Positions 24,601-39,600 are shown, numbered from the stretch's first letter. The stretch: DNA of 64,000 bases from Strigops habroptila (GCF_004027225.2 NC_044291.2:11764707-11828706), one strand, 5' to 3'. Notes: generated by a model not told the origin, from the sequence alone. Numbers and translations: made by a program.

Positions 24601-27600
24601 TGTGGGAGTGTGGTTGAGGGCCCCAGTCACGCCTTAATGAGCACGTGGGAGATGGATGCTGCACTGTATCCTTGTGCCATGCCCAGGGGAAGCTCCCTGT
24701 GCTGGGCTGCACGTGCTGGCATGAGATTGAGTGGGGAGTCCCTTCACGGGTAGGGGTGGGAGCTGCCTGCGGTGAGAGGTGCTGGGGAGTGGTGTTGGCA
24801 GCCTAAGCCCCTTTTGCAGGACGATTGAGCCTGAGGCGCTGAAGCAGGGCAACATGAGCTCGCTGGGCTTCACCAGCAAGGAGCAGCGGAACTTGGGCCT
24901 CCTCGTGCACTTGATGACCAGCAACCCCAAAATCCTGTATGCGCCTGTGGGCACTGAAGTGGATAAGGTCATCCTGAAGGTGAGGGTGCAGAGGCCAGGG
25001 CTTCTGTCCTTCCTCTCCCAACAGCCCCTCACGTGCCCAGGCAGGCTCAGTGTGGCCAGAAGCAGGCAGCTGCCCTGACCCTTGGGGCAGCTACCTCCAT
25101 GGCTGCTGGTCATCCCGGAGAGCAGGGGACCTCCTGCCTGCTCCCAGTGTGTGACCTTTCTCCCCTCCAGGCTAACGAGACTTTTGCCTTTGTGGGCAAC
25201 GTCACCCACTATGCTAAAGCATGGCTGAACATCTCCCCCGAGATCCGTGCCTACCTGGAGGAGGGCAGGCTGCAGAGGCGCATCCGCTGGCTCCAGCAGG
25301 TAGGATGGTGCAGTGGGGACCGAGCCAGCCAGGGCTTGGGAAGTGGGTGGGAATGGGGTGTCCTGCCCCAAGGCATCACAGCTTCTTCTCTTGGGTGGTC
25401 CTGGGTGGCCACCCTGCTCTTGTGAGGACCAGGCTGATTCCCTGGTGGATGCTGGGGTGGATTCCCCCACTACCAGGAGGAGTGCTGGGTCCTGCCTGTG
25501 TCTGTAGGAAGGACAGAGCACTGAGAGGCAGGGTGTGTCCCAATGTCTCCCTCCCATGTCTCTATCTCAGTTCACTGCTGACCTACACAAGCACCCAGAG
25601 ATCCTGAATGTCTCTGATAGTGATGTTCTCCACAACTTCCTCAACGGCAACTTCTCCCTGCCCAACGCCAGTGTCCTGCTCCAGCAGCTGGACACTATTG
25701 ATAACGCTGCCTGTGGCTGGGTCCACTTCATGGCCAAGGTGAGGTTGTGCCCTGTGGGAACATGGGTGCCCGAGCAGCCCCCACTGCCCACAGCCACGGT
25801 CTGTGGGTTGAAGAGGGGTTAGGTCTGCTCAGACTATCTTAAAGCCATGGGACAGGAGCCCTGGAGGAGACAGTGGCTTCAGTAGTGTCATGTGCTTTGG
25901 GATAGATGTAAGTGGAGGAGGTGCCCATCCGCCATTTGGTTCAGGAGCTCATGGGGTGGCTGCAGGTGCATGTGCTGCACTGTCTGCAAGGATCCATGTG
26001 CTAGACCCATCGGGGCAGTGGGGTCTCACCGGCCTTTCCTTCCGCTAGGTCAGCGTGGACATCTTCAAAGGCTTCCCAGATGAGGAGAGCATCGTCAACT
26101 ACACGCTGAACCAGGCCTACCAGGACAACGTCACAGTCTTTGCCAGTATGTCCCCAGGAGCCAGCCCCTTCACAGGGGTCCCTGAAACTATGTCCTTCTC
26201 CAGCTGTGCTGTGGGCTGTGGCCACTGGCTTTGGGACATGCTCCCTTGACCCAGCATCTCGCAGTACCCATCCTCTGCCCTGGCTGAGCCCTGCTGGGCG
26301 TGGCACCCTGCTGCTGTCCTTGGTCTCCCACTGCCCGCTGCCCACGTGCCCTTGTAACCCATGCCAGGACCATGCCCACCACCCCTCACCCATGGCAGCC
26401 CTTGTGGTGCCTTTGCCTGGGACATGCTGAACCCCTGCATGTCCCTGCCTGTGGCTGCCGTGGCTGTGTCCCGTGATGCCAGCGGGCTCCCTGCCTCTCC
26501 CTCTACAGGTGTCATCTTCCAGACCAACAGGGATGGGTCGCTGCCTCCCCACGTCATGTACAAGATCCGGCAGAACTCCAGCTTCACAGAGAAGACCAAC
26601 GAGATCCGGCGGGCATACTGGCGTCCTGGCCCCAACACCGGCGGCCGCTTCTACTTCCTCTACGGCTTCGTCTGGATCCAGGGTGAGTGCCAGCTCCCCT
26701 GCCACGGCTACCTGCAGCCCCTGCCGATGCTGCCCGCTCAGCTCAACCTCTGCTCCTCCTCCCAGACATGATGGAGCGTGCCCTCATCAACACGTTTGTT
26801 GGCCACGATGTGGTGGAGCCTGGCAACTATGTGCAGATGTTCCCGTATCCATGTTACACCCGGGACGAGTGAGTAGCACCCATGCGGGCAGGGGCAGGAC
26901 CTTCCCTCTTCCCATTTGCAGGCCAGGACACCTCAGCTGGGAGAAAGGGACAAGTCTGGGGGCCTGAGGGAGGTTGGTGACATTGGGAATGATGAGTAAT
27001 CAGTTAAACACTGTTCCTTGGACCACCAGGCTAGGCAAGCAGGGACAGGATTTTGTGCCCAGTTAGAGGGTGAAGTGAGGAACTCATGGCTGCAGGGTGT
27101 CTTGGAGGCTGAACGACTTGGGAGAACAAGAGGAGTGTGGTATATGGATGGCACATGGATCTGTTGCTGGTGATTGAGCACAGTGATCTGGAGAAAGCAC
27201 CTGGAGAAGTCCCAGAGACACCAACCTTCCAGGGCAGGAGGGTGGATAGTGCCTTGTCTACACCAGGGTATGCAGGGCACTGGGCTGCTGCCTGCCAGGA
27301 CCTGAGAGCCAGACACTAGGTTGTCCTACGGGCTGATTGGAGAAGCTCTTTCAGGTTACTGAGGAGCTGCTGGACTGGAGGGCTGGTTGTTCCCAAGCGG
27401 TGGGAGAGCCCCTCTTCTGCCCTGTGCGCTAGGGTCTCCCCAGATCTCTGTGGTGCCACCATCCAGCTCTCCTCTCTCTACCCCACCAGCTTCCTCTTCG
27501 TCATTGAGCATATGATGCCCTTGTGCATGGTGATCTCCTGGGTCTACTCAGTGGCCATGATGATCCAGCACATTGTGACAGAGAAGGAACATCGCCTGAA

Positions 27601-30600
27601 AGAGGTAGGGATGGTGAGAGAGATCCCTGGGGAGGAGCTGGCATCTCTGAGCTCTACATTCTGTGCTGTGTCCGGGGGCACCTTCCCCGTTCTCAGGGGT
27701 GTGTGAGCTGGGGCGGGCGCAGATCCCACATCCCTGGGCTGAGCTGGTCCTTCCAAGTGTTCCCAGCCCTGGCTGAGCCCTGCCCAGTGCTGGAGGGAGC
27801 TGAGCCCACTGGCACAGGGTGCTGTGTCCTGCCCGCTCCCCAGCCCCCAGGGACCCCTCAGTGCTGCCTGTTCCTCCCAGCCCCAGTGAGTGAGGCAGCT
27901 GGGGCGTGCAGGGTAGGGGACAGCACCGCTGAGCAATTTTGGCCCTGCAGGTGATGAAGATGATGGGTTTGAACAATGCAGTGCATTGGGTGGCTTGGTT
28001 CATTACCGGCTTCGTCCAGCTCTCCATCTCAGTCACGGCACTCACGGCCATCCTGAAGTATGGCAAGGTCCTGATGCACAGTGATGTCCTCATCATCTGG
28101 CTCTTTCTTGCCATCTATGCAGTGGCCACCATCATGTTCTGGTGCGTGCCTGGTCCGCTCTGCGGGGTGAGGGGGCATGGGCAGTGCTGGGGTCCTTGTG
28201 CCATGGGGCTGATTTATCAGCTCAACACTGCCAAAATCAGACGGTGTGGGGAAAGCCCTGATAGGGTAGGACCCAAGGTGATACTGTCCTCCCTGCAGCT
28301 TCCTGGTATCCGTGCTCTACTCCAAGGCCAAGCTGGCCTCTGCCTGTGGCGGCATCATCTATTTCCTCAGCTATGTGCCCTACATGTATGTGGCCATCCG
28401 GGAGGAGGTGGCACATGACAAGATCACAGCCTTTGAGAAGTGCATTGCGGTGAGTTGGCTGCGGATGCTGGGGGGATGCTTGGCCCTGGGCACTACATGT
28501 CCAGTACACAGGCCACCAAGCCCTGGACAAACCTCTGCCTGTATAAACCAACTCCCCAGGGGGCATTGGAGGCATCTCCAGAAAGTTTGGTGCCTCCCAG
28601 GGCAGGGAACATCTCCACGGGGCTGGGTGAGGCAACACTGGGTAGGAATTTGCCCCAGCCTGTCCCTCTGGAGGTGCCCTGTCGTTCCTGCTGACATTTC
28701 ATTCTCTTCACCTCTCTGCAGTCCCTCATGTCCACTACAGCCTTCGGACTGGGCTCCAAGTACTTTGCACTGTATGAGGTGGCCGGTGTGGGCATCCAGT
28801 GGCACACCTTCAGCCAGTCACCTGTGGAAGGAGATGACTTCAACCTCCTCCTGTCCATGATGATGCTCATCGTGGATGCTGTGGTGTATGGCGTACTCAC
28901 ATGGTACATTGAGGCTGTGCACCCAGGTAGGCGTGGGCAGTGGGGCATGAGGGCACCTCTGATGTTACGGGAGCCTCCTCGCTGGGGACACTGCTGGTTG
29001 CTGGCATTTCTCAGCCCTGACATGATGGGATTCAGCACCATGTGCCTTTAGGGTCCCCTGAGTGTGTCCTGCTGGGGACACCTGCCCATATGCCCTGACC
29101 CACTGGTGACACCAGCAGGTTCCTTGGAGATCTTCAGTCACGTGTCCCAGTTCATTGGCCAGCTGTAGCAAAGCAAGGTGTCCACATTGGAGCACAGGTC
29201 TCCCTTACTGTCCACTTGGGCAGGGATCTGACGTGCTTCCTTGTCTTTCTCGTGAAACCAAAGCGTGAGCCAAGCCCACCTCAAAGCCCAAAGGACCTTT
29301 CTTCCTTGCGCAGCCCAGCAGCACTGCCCTGAGCCCAGCTGGCCAGGGTGCTTGCAGCCTCCACCCCACAGTGATGTCCCTGAGCTGGGAAACCTGCAGG
29401 CCCGTGCCTGTGCCCGTACCTGTGCCAAGCTCTGTCCTGGCCCTCAGACATGGGTGCAGGGCTGCCCTGACCACACTGGGTGATTGCAGGTATGTTTGGC
29501 TTGCCGCGGCCCTGGTACTTCCCCTTCCAGAAGTCCTACTGGCTGGGCAACGGGCGAGTGGAGACCTGGGAGTGGACATGGCCCTGGTCCCGCACCACCC
29601 GCCTCAGCATCATGGAGGAGGATCAGGCCTGTGCCATGGAGAGCCGGAGGATGGGTGAGGACAGACAGGGACCACGGTGGGTGGCAGAGGGTCCTGCTGT
29701 GGCTGCAGAGCCCTGTGTGTCCCCTGTGCCCTTCTCAGGGCAGGATCCTTGCCCAGGCACTGCTGCCTGTCTGGGAGCTGCTGTTTGTGGCGTAGGATGA
29801 GGGGAAGCTGGCGAGAAGCAGAGGGGAGGGGGCCATGAGCTGGCACAGCCACTGTGGGATGAAGGTTCATCCCCTGGGGATCCCCACTCCAAGCTCAGCC
29901 TTCCTGACACCCTCCAGCTCCTCACCATCCCACTCTCACAGCAGAGGAGACACGTGGCATCGAGGAGGAGCCCACCCACCTCCCCTTGGTTGTCTGCATT
30001 GACAAGCTCACCAAGGTCTACAAGACAGACAAGAAGCTGGCGCTGAACAAGCTGAGCCTCAACCTCTATGAGAACCAGGTGGTGTCCTTCCTGGGGCACA
30101 ACGGCGCAGGGAAAACCACCACCATGTGAGTGCCCGTCAGGGCGGACATGGGCTGTGTCCTTCTGGCCAGCTACAGTAGGTGGGAAGGTGCTGTGTGATG
30201 TCCTGGCAGGGCCCTGGGGTAGGTAGTATTGTGCAGGCAGTGGTGTGGATGTAGGGGTAGCATGGAGGGGGGACAGGCAGCAGGCCCTGCACTGACTTGC
30301 TCTGCCTGAGCCCAGCAGATGCTCCTGGAGGTGGCTGGGATTGAGATCAGACAGAGGAATCTGAGGTTCCTCATATTGTTGCCGTTTTCCATCCATCCAG
30401 GTCCATCCTCACTGGCTTGTTCCCTCCGACCTCGGGCTCCGCTACCATCTACGGCCATGATATCCGAACGGAGATGGATGAGATCCGGAAGAACCTGGGC
30501 ATGTGTCCCCAGCACAATGTGCTGTTTGACAGGCTGACAGTGGAAGAGCACCTCTGGTTCTACTCGCAGCTCAAGAGCATGGCAGAGGAGGAGATCCGCA

Positions 30601-33600
30601 AAGAAATGGACAAGTAGGCACCCTCCAGCTCCTTTTGCATGAGTGGGTCCCCTTCCTGCTGCCTAAAGCCATGGTGGGTGATCTGGTAGCAGAGCTGTCC
30701 CCTGGAGCAGCTCCACCAAGTGCTTTCCAAAACTTGGGGTACCAGGCTGTGGAAGCCAGCAGAAGGTGCTGCTGTAGCCTGGCTGCAGCTGGGCTGTCCC
30801 AGCAGCTGAGGGCCATAGGTGCCACACAGGGAAGAGGCATCACCTGCTCCCTGCAGGCACTGGGCATCAGTACGGCCCCCCAGCATCCCTGGTGCTTCTC
30901 CCCTGTCCCCAGGATGATTGAGGACCTGGAGCTGTCCAACAAACGCCATTCCCTGGTGCAGACCCTCTCAGGGGGCATGAAGAGGAAGCTCTCGGTGGCC
31001 ATAGCCTTCGTGGGTGGGTCACGGGCCGTGATCTTGGACGAGCCCACGGCTGGTGTGGACCCATATGCACGCAGGGCCATCTGGGACCTCATCCTCAAGT
31101 ACAAGCCAGGTGAGTGGAGGTGGCAGAGGCCCAGCATTGCTCCTCTGGCTGTGGTGGTCCTGGCCCGTCCACTGAAGCTCTGTGCCACCATCAGGGAGGA
31201 CCATCCTGCTCTCCACACACCACATGGACGAGGCTGACCTGCTGGGTGACCGCATCGCCATCATCTCCCATGGCAAGCTCAAGTGCTGTGGCTCTCCGCT
31301 CTTCCTTAAGAGCACGTATGGTGATGGCTACAAGCTGACAGTGGTGAAGAAGCAGTCGGACACCAGAAACGGCACAGGTCTGGGGGCAGTGGGACCTTCT
31401 GTTTAAAGCGTAGATGGGACCAGCCCTTCTTCAGCCCAGGAAAGGAACGAAAGGTCAACACCCACGTGCTTCCACCCAGAGTCTCAGGCCAGATGGAGGG
31501 TGGAGGGGGATAAGGCAGGGCTGTAGAAGGTAGCATTGCTCTGCCTTGATTTCTTCTGTCTGGGTCCCATGTTAGAACTTGCTTGGTGATATTTGCTTCC
31601 AGGCACTAGTTCTGTCTGGCCCATGGGCTGCCCTTGGAGATGTCCAATGTGGCTGCAGTGCAGAGCACCATCGCCAGAGCAGGCTGGGTGGCCAGGAAAC
31701 CACAGCACCCAATGATAAAGGCTGGAGGAGCCCCCACAGCACTGGGGTGTAGGGCGGGCGTGTTGGGTCCTGATGGGAGGCCAGTTGTGTAGTGACCAAC
31801 CAGTGCCGCCCCTCTGCCCCAGAGCCAGCCCAGCTGCACAGCCCACCGGCCCACTGCTCTGTCAGCCCCTGCTCCGAGCCTCGTGTCTCCCAGTTCATCA
31901 AGAAGTATGTGGCCTCCTGCCTCCTCATCTCAGACACCAATACTGAGCTCTCCTATGTCCTGCCCAGCGAGGCTGTCAAGAAGGGGTGCTTTGAGAGGCT
32001 CTTCCAGGTACCCACTGGGGCTGGCAGGGTGGGCGGACAGGCGGTTGTTGGGGGCTGTGGTACTGTGGGCGCCTCCTGCCCTCCTCATGCAGCACTTTGC
32101 CTCCACAGCACTTGGAACAGAGCCTGGAGGAGCTGGACCTCACCAGTTTTGGGCTGATGGACACCACACTGGAGGAGGTCTTCCTGAAGGTGTCTGAGGA
32201 GGACCAGTCTCTGGAGAACAGTGATGCGGGTGCGGGCAGTGGGAATGCACATGGTGCTGCTGGGGCTGGTGAGGGGCCATGAGCCTTTGCAGGGGCTTGG
32301 TGGCTTCTGTCCCCTTGTGTGTAGCTGCCTTAGGAGTCTCCTGTCCCAAGGGGAGGAGAGGTCTCCAGTGGAGCCCATCCCAGCCCAGGGCAGCCAGCCT
32401 TTGTTCCCTGTGTTTACAAGCAGGTCCATCCCCACTCTGTGCCACAGTTGAAGGGTGGCATGGCCAGTGGCAACCTGCCTTCTCTTTCCAGACATGAAGG
32501 AGTCCAAGAAGGACACCCTGCAGCCACCCACCACTGAGCTGGGCCCAAAGCCCGAGGCCAACGGAGATGTCCTGGCCGAAGCAGCTGTGCTGGAGAAGCC
32601 CGAGGTGGAGCTCAGTAACCTGGTGACATGCTCCAAGCTGGCGCAGTCACAGGCGTCCCTGCGCTCAGCCTCCTCGGTGGGCTCTGTGCGGGGTGACGAA
32701 GGTGGGGCTTATTCTGAGTTCTTTGGGGATTACGCACCCCTGTTCGATAACCGGCAGGACCCCGATAACATCAGTCTGCAAGGTTGGTGCCGCCGGCGCC
32801 TGGCTAGCGGCAGTGGCCCGCGAGGTGCGAGGCGGGGACGTGGAGGGTGGCTGGGGCAGCGCCAGCACCTGTCCATGCCGCTGGGCAGGGGGCACAGGTG
32901 TGCCTGGTCTGGGGGGGCTGTGGCGAAACTCTGCATGGGATCTGATGGTGCATCTGCCAACACTGCGCCCTGAGAGCTGCAGCCTGGGTGGGAGGGCTGG
33001 GAATGGGTCCTGCCACCAGTTCCCACTCCCAGACTGGTGGGGTGTGCATGGAGGACCTGTGCTGAGACATAGAGCTGGTGGGCACAGGCACAGCCAGTGT
33101 TAGCTCTGCCCCTCACCTCCCTCAATCCCACGAGTGCCACCTTGCAGACACACCCCACTAACGTGCTCGCTCCTCACACTGGCTCCCGGGTGGTTTGTCT
33201 CCTCTTGGCCTTTGAGCATGGAGTCATCTTCTAGCCACTGGCTTCACTCTCTGTACCCTGACCCAGGCTTAGGGCTCTCCCTGCCCAGATGCTGAGGTTG
33301 CTGGAGGATGGAGGATGCAGGCAGGCAACAGGAGGCTGCTGTTTTGTCTGCAAATCCTTCTCTGAGTTATCCCGGTGGGTCTTGTCGTGGTTAATTCAGG
33401 GACATGCCGTGCTGCTTCCCTGGCCAGGGCTGCTCTGAGTGCCGTGACTTGGGTTGCAGAAGGCAGGGCCAAGGCAGTGCCACAGCAGAGCTCCAGCCCC
33501 CTGCCCACTGCCTCGCTGGGTCCCCCCACCCATGTCCCAGCTGTGCTGACCCCTCGCTAGTTGGGAGAGCTGATGGGAAAATGGGAAAAAGCACCAATTT

Positions 33601-36600
33601 TGGCTGGTTTTTTTAAACCTATTGTCTAAATTTCCCGTTTTGGGCCAAGAGGAACCTGCCAGCCAGCTGCCTCACTTCACATCCCAGTGCTGCTGTGGCT
33701 TAGGGGCTGTCAGGGTTGGGTGCTGCCCTGTCCCTTGAGGTGGCTGCACCCAGCTCAGCTCCCTGGAGGACACAGCCGGTGTGGGAACGGCTGTGCTGGG
33801 GGCTGATGTCCTTCTCCCCTCGCAGAGCAAGAGGTGGAGGTGGAGGACCATGACCTGGCTGGGCAGGGGAGCTTCAAGCTGGAGGGCTCCTGGCTGAAGC
33901 TGCGCCAGTTCCATGGGCTGATTGTCAAACGCTTCCACTGCGCCAAGCGCAACACCAAGGCCCTCTTCTCGCAGATCCTCCTGCCCGCCTTCTTCGTCTG
34001 CGTGGCCATGACGGTGGCACTCTCTGTGCCTGAAATAGGTGCGTGTGAGCCACCCCCCACACAATGGTGGCTACTGGTGGCCCTTTCTGCCTGCCCCAGT
34101 GTGGCTGGTGGAGACAGCAGCTGGGGCAGGACAAGGCTTGCCTGCGCTCTGCCGCTCTGTCTGTGGGCAGTGGTGTGAGCAGGTTGCTGTCCTTGTCCCC
34201 GCAGGTGACTTGCCACCCCTCATACTCTCGCCATCGCAGTACCACAACTACACCCAGCCCAAGGGCAACTTCATTCCTTATGCCAACGAAGAGCGGCGTG
34301 AGTACCGGTGAGAGCTGCTGCCTGCAGGTGACCAGTGTCCCATGCCCCTGTCTCCATCCCTGGGACTGCAGTTGGGGGCAGCAGGGAGGGCAGCCTGCAG
34401 CAGGACTGGCTCAGGCTTGGAGCAGAGCCTGTGTGCCATGTCCCCATGCAGAAAGCAGCCTCCATTGTCCCCAGGGTGTCTCTGGGAGAGGTGCTGGCTG
34501 TGACCAGCAGCTCGGCTCATGTTGGATATGGGCATGTTCAGCCATGCCTGTTCAGCCCATGATAAGTGCCAAGGCCTAGAGATCCCAGGAGAAGATGACC
34601 AAGGTGGTGAGACCCATGTCTCCTGCTCCTCTCCCGCAGCATCAGACTGTCTCCTGACGCCAGCCCCCAGCAGCTGGTGAACACCTTCCACCTGCCCTCT
34701 GGTGTGGGGGCCACCTGCGTGCTTAAGACACCCTTCAACAACACGCTGGACCAGCCCATGCAGAACCTCAACAGCAATGAGTCCAAGATGCTGGCGGCCA
34801 AGTACTTCGATGCCATGTGCATTGACTCCTTCACCCAGGGCCTGCCGCTCTCCAACTTCGTGCCGCCGCCTCCATCCCCGGCTCCCTCTGACTACCCCAT
34901 CTCAGTGGATGAGGACCTGCTCCGTGCCTGGAACTCCACGACTTTCTCTTCCGCCGTCAAAGGTATCACCTGCACTAGGTGCTCGAGTGTGTCCAGGCCT
35001 AGGATTCATCTCCAGCAAGGAGGTGATACATCTCCCCTACAGAAGCAGCTCTGGGGATCCTTGTCAATTTGGCCTGGCCACAGCAGAGCATCGCATCACT
35101 GGGCTGAACTTCTGGCTCGGGGCTGGTGCTGGCCATGGAGCACTGCTCTCTGTTCAGCCCTGGCAGTGCTGGTAGAGCTCTGTGGGATGGTGACACCTTT
35201 GAGAACCCTGTGGCCAGCCTTGTGTCACCCGTGCTGGGCCATTGCCTTCTCCAGCCACACTTCATGCCCCCTCTCTGGAGTGTTTCTGCCCCCTGAAGTT
35301 TTCCCCCACGTCCATCTCTCGGTCCTTCTTACTCACCAGGACACAAAAGCCCTCTCGCGGGCTCAGATCACTCCCTCCCTCCCTGCCTGGCTGGGACCCC
35401 TCAGCTCAGCCTCTCGCCCCACATTGTCCTGGGCAGCGGGGCAGACAGGAGCCTGGCTGTGAGCTGCCCTCTCTGCTCCTCAGAGACGGTGACCTCAGCT
35501 CCTGCCTTGCCCCACATTGTCCACGAGCCCATCAAGTGCACGTGCTCCATGCAGGGGACTGGCTTCTCCTGTCCCAGTGGTGTGGGGGGCCACCCGCCAC
35601 AGATGAAGGTGGTGACAGGGGACATCCTGGCAGACATCACAGGGCGCAACGTCTCTGAGTATCTGCTCTACACCTCGGACCGCTTCCGGCTGCACAGGCA
35701 AGAGGGAGGCTGGGAGGGCCTGCCCTGAGCCATGGAGCAGGGCTAGGGGACCGAGGGGCTTGGGAACACCTTCTTGGGGTGCTGACAGGCCCCGCTCTGG
35801 GAGGTGGGGGACAGTGGTCACAGCTCTTCGATGGTGCCTCGTCCCACAGGTACGGGGCACTCACCTTCGGCAACGTCCAGAAATCCATCCCAGCCTCCTT
35901 TGGGGCCAGGGCTCCTGCCACGGTGCGCAAGATTGCTGTGCGGAGGACAGCCCAGGTAGGACCACGCTGTGCCATGGGACTGGGGATGGGAGGGTAGTGG
36001 CAGCCAAGGGTGGATGGGGAGGAAAAGGGGGCAGCAGTGCTGTGGGTGCAGCAGGAACTCCTCGCCCTGCTCCACAGCAGTGCTCTTCACTGAGGAAGCC
36101 GGTGGGGCTCTGCAGCTCCCACCCCAGCAGGTCTGGCCCAGCATGGTCAGCACTGACCTGCTCTCCCCACAGCCAGGAGCACAGGAAGCCTGCCCTGTGG
36201 CTGTCCCATCCCTCCCTTCCAGCACAGATGCCATGGGCCCAGCTCTCTTGTCATCTTCCACCACTCTTCTCTGCTTCAGGTTTTCTACAACAACAAGGGC
36301 TATCACAGCATGCCCACCTACCTCAACGCTCTCAACAACGCCATCCTGCGAGCCAACTTGCCTAAGAGCAAAGGCAACCCTGCCGCCTATGGTGAGGACC
36401 TGGAGGCAGTTAAGGATGGGAACAGCTTTAGGGCATGGTCCAACCAGACTCTAAAGTGCAATGTCGCCGCCTTGGACCAAGCAGCCTAGTGCCCACTTGG
36501 GGTGGGGAGGTCACACACCTTGGCTATATCTGGGCTATGCAAATCTCTCAGGTCTGGGCTGGAAAGAATGTCCCAAAGTGCTGCCTGGAGGCACCTGGAC

Positions 36601-39600
36601 TTGCAGTGTGTCTCTGAATGCCCTCTGCCAGCTGGTGAGGGAGAGCTTGGCCTCAAGGTGGTTGGAGGCTTCAGACAGCTCAGCTCCTGCCAAGCTGCAG
36701 GGAGGAAACCTGTGCTCCCACTCAGAGCCAGGACCAGACAGGCTGGGGACAAGACTTTTCGTGCTGAGCTAGTCTTCACACTCCTGTGTTTCTTCTTGGG
36801 TCATCCTGCAGGCATCACGGTCACCAACCACCCCATGAACAAGACGAGTGCCAGCCTGTCCCTGGATTACCTGTAGGTCCAGGGAGTGGGTTTGAGGGAG
36901 GGTGGCTGTCCCGTGGGAGTGAGGATGCTCCTCACCATGGGTTGCAGGGCAATGCTGAGGCTTCTGCCCTGCAAGCTGCGTGGCAGAGGACCGGGTGGCT
37001 GTGCCGTGGCAGTCCCTGTGCCGTGCCCTGTCCCACACCAGGACAGGTGGTCCTTCTCTGGGCAGCTGAGGGTGATGGGATCTCTGCTCTCCTCCTTGCT
37101 CCCCATGCAGCCTGCAAGGTACCGATGTGGTGATCGCCATCTTCATCATCGTGGCCATGTCCTTTGTTCCAGCCAGCTTTGTGGTGTTCCTGGTGGCTGA
37201 AAAGGCCACCAAGGCCAAACATCTGCAGTTTGTGAGCGGCTGTGACCCTGTCATCTACTGGTTGGCCAACTACGTGTGGGACATGGTGAGCAGGGTGCAT
37301 GGTCCCACGCCATGGCCAAGCCCCCAGGGCCATGTGGGTGGCTGGGCAGTCACAGATGTTCCTGTGTTCTCCAGCTGAACTACCTGGTGCCGGCCACATG
37401 CTGCATCATCATCCTGTTTGTGTTCGACCTCCCGGCATATACCTCTCCTACCAACTTCCCTGCTGTCCTCTCCCTCTTCCTGCTCTACGGGTATGTTGCT
37501 TAGAGGGGTGGTTGGGATGCGCTGGTGGGTCCCAGCCGTGCCCCATCTGCTCTGTGGCTGCATTGGCAGGATCTGGCCTTGGAGCTGCTCATCTGGCTGA
37601 TGTTCTGCAGCTCCCGTAGCTGGTGGGCTGCAAGGGGTGGGAGAGCCCAGGGAGGGCAGGGCTGGGGGATGGGTGAGCCCAAGGTTGGCACTGCCCTATC
37701 CCTCTCCTGACACACTGACGTGCGCTCCTGCTGCTCACCTTCCCAGCTGGTCCATCACACCCATCATGTACCCTGCCTCCTTCTGGTTTGAGGTGCCCAG
37801 CTCTGCCTACGTCTTCCTCATTGTCATCAACCTCTTCATCGGCATCACTGCCACTGTTGCCACGTTCCTGCTGCAGCTCTTTGAGCACGACAAGGTATGG
37901 GATTCAGAGCTCTGCCTGGGGCCACCAGGAAGGGAGAAGCTGTCATCAGGTAGTGGGACAGCTCAGGCTGGGAGGCATCTCGGGAGGTCTCTGCTCCACA
38001 CTCCTGCTCCCAGCAGGGTACTCTGTGGGACCTGACTGGGCTGTGTCACAGAATCCTAGAATCCCAGACTGGTTTGGGCTGGAAGGGACCTTAAAGCTCT
38101 CCCAATTCCAACCCCCTGCCACAGGCAGGGACAACTTCCAGTAGACCACATTGCTCCAAGCCCCGTCCAACCTGGCCTTAACACTGCCAGGGAAGTAGAA
38201 CCATATCTTGGTGGGGATCCTGACCCTGCCATGCTCTCACAGCCCTCAGGGGTGTTTCTGACGGTGGTGTCCTCTCTGCCCATCCTCACAGGATCTGAAG
38301 GTGGTGAACAGCTACCTGAAGAGTTGCTTCCTTGTATTCCCTAACTACAACCTGGGTCATGGCTTGATGGAGATGGCCTATAATGAGTACATCAACGAAT
38401 ACTATGCCAAGATTGGTAGGGCCTCTTGTTCTTTCCCTCCTTTGCTACAGGGCATGTGGTGCTGGGGGCGTCCCACACATCCCCTCTGCCTGCCGTGTGA
38501 GGTGTCCCAAGCCCCAGAGCACTGTGGAACAAAATCCAGGGGATGTGGACTAGACTGGAAGAGATACAGTTGAGGGTCAGCCATGGCCTAGTGCTGGAGA
38601 TGCTGAAAATGGTTCCTTGGGCTACCCTGAATAACAGTCCCATGGGGAGAGGAGCCTTGGCAGAGCTGTATGCTTCTGCTGCTGCTGCACACTGGTGGGG
38701 GCGGGCTGTGGTTTGGCCTCATGGTGGGGCTGTGCAGTATGAGGGATAGAGAGTGCAAGCACTCTTTCCTTCCAGGTGTGGTCTCTTGCTTGCAGGGCTG
38801 CGCTGCCCAGCCAGAATGAGCCTTTTGCTACTCGCACCTTCAGCTTGGCCTCAAAAAGCTCTTGCTGCTCTCTGCTTCTCAAGCAGCTTCCATACATAAC
38901 CCAGGTGTTGCTGGCAGCACGAGAGACAATTTTAGGGTAGGATCTGACAAGTCCATCCCATACCTACTATCAGTGGGTTGATTCATCCTTCTGAGGTTGA
39001 AAGGTTGGAAGATAATTTCAACAGCCCATGTGCTGTGAATGGAAATCCTTGTGACCAGGCAGCTGCGGCAGGGAAGGGGGCAGAGCAGGACAGTGTCGTT
39101 GTCACAGGCCAGCTCAAGACGTGTAGCCAGGTTGTTCCCACAGGAGGGTGTCCCCAGCCGCTCTCTCCTCTTCCTCCCACTCAGGGCAGTTCGATAAAAT
39201 GAAATCGCCCTTTGAATGGGACATCGTGACACGGGGGCTCGTTGCCATGACAATCGAAGGCTTTGTCGGCTTCTTCATCACCATCATGTGCCAGTACAAC
39301 TTCTTCCGGAAGCCCCAGTGAGTGTGGCTGGGCACTGGGGGCAGGCTGGGGGGACACCCATGGGAAGAGCTTTGCTGTCAGGACCCCTTAGCTCCAGGCT
39401 GCCCCTCCAGTGGGTGCAAGCTGGGAGCAGGGATGTAGGCCAGCAGCTCCCATACCCACATCCCCACACACGCCCTCCTGCAGGCGGTTGCCCGTCTCCA
39501 CCAAACCAATAGAGGATGACATAGACGTGGCCAACGAGCGGCACCGTGTCCTGCGCGGCGATGCCGACAACGACATGCTGAAGATCGAGAACCTCACCAA

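Larger units (their letters stand above)
12700..26868 (+). other. ABCA2: ABCA2 exons 1-15: anchor helix and first luminal domain
   Basis: Exons: 12700-12765, 18935-19028, 21307-21418, 21823-21989, 22211-22338, 22574-22678, 23146-23325, 23403-23621, 24211-24542, 24820-24979, 25171-25299, 25571-25738, 26049-26145, 26509-26682, 26766-26868. Exon 2 encodes the first membrane helix ([16 protein letters not shown]). Exons 3-15 encode the long luminal domain. Exons 4-9 are the least like human, with insertions and an Asn/Thr-rich stretch of sequons in exon 9. Exons 10-15 are nearly identical to human (for example [40 protein letters not shown]). Confidence 0.93.
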
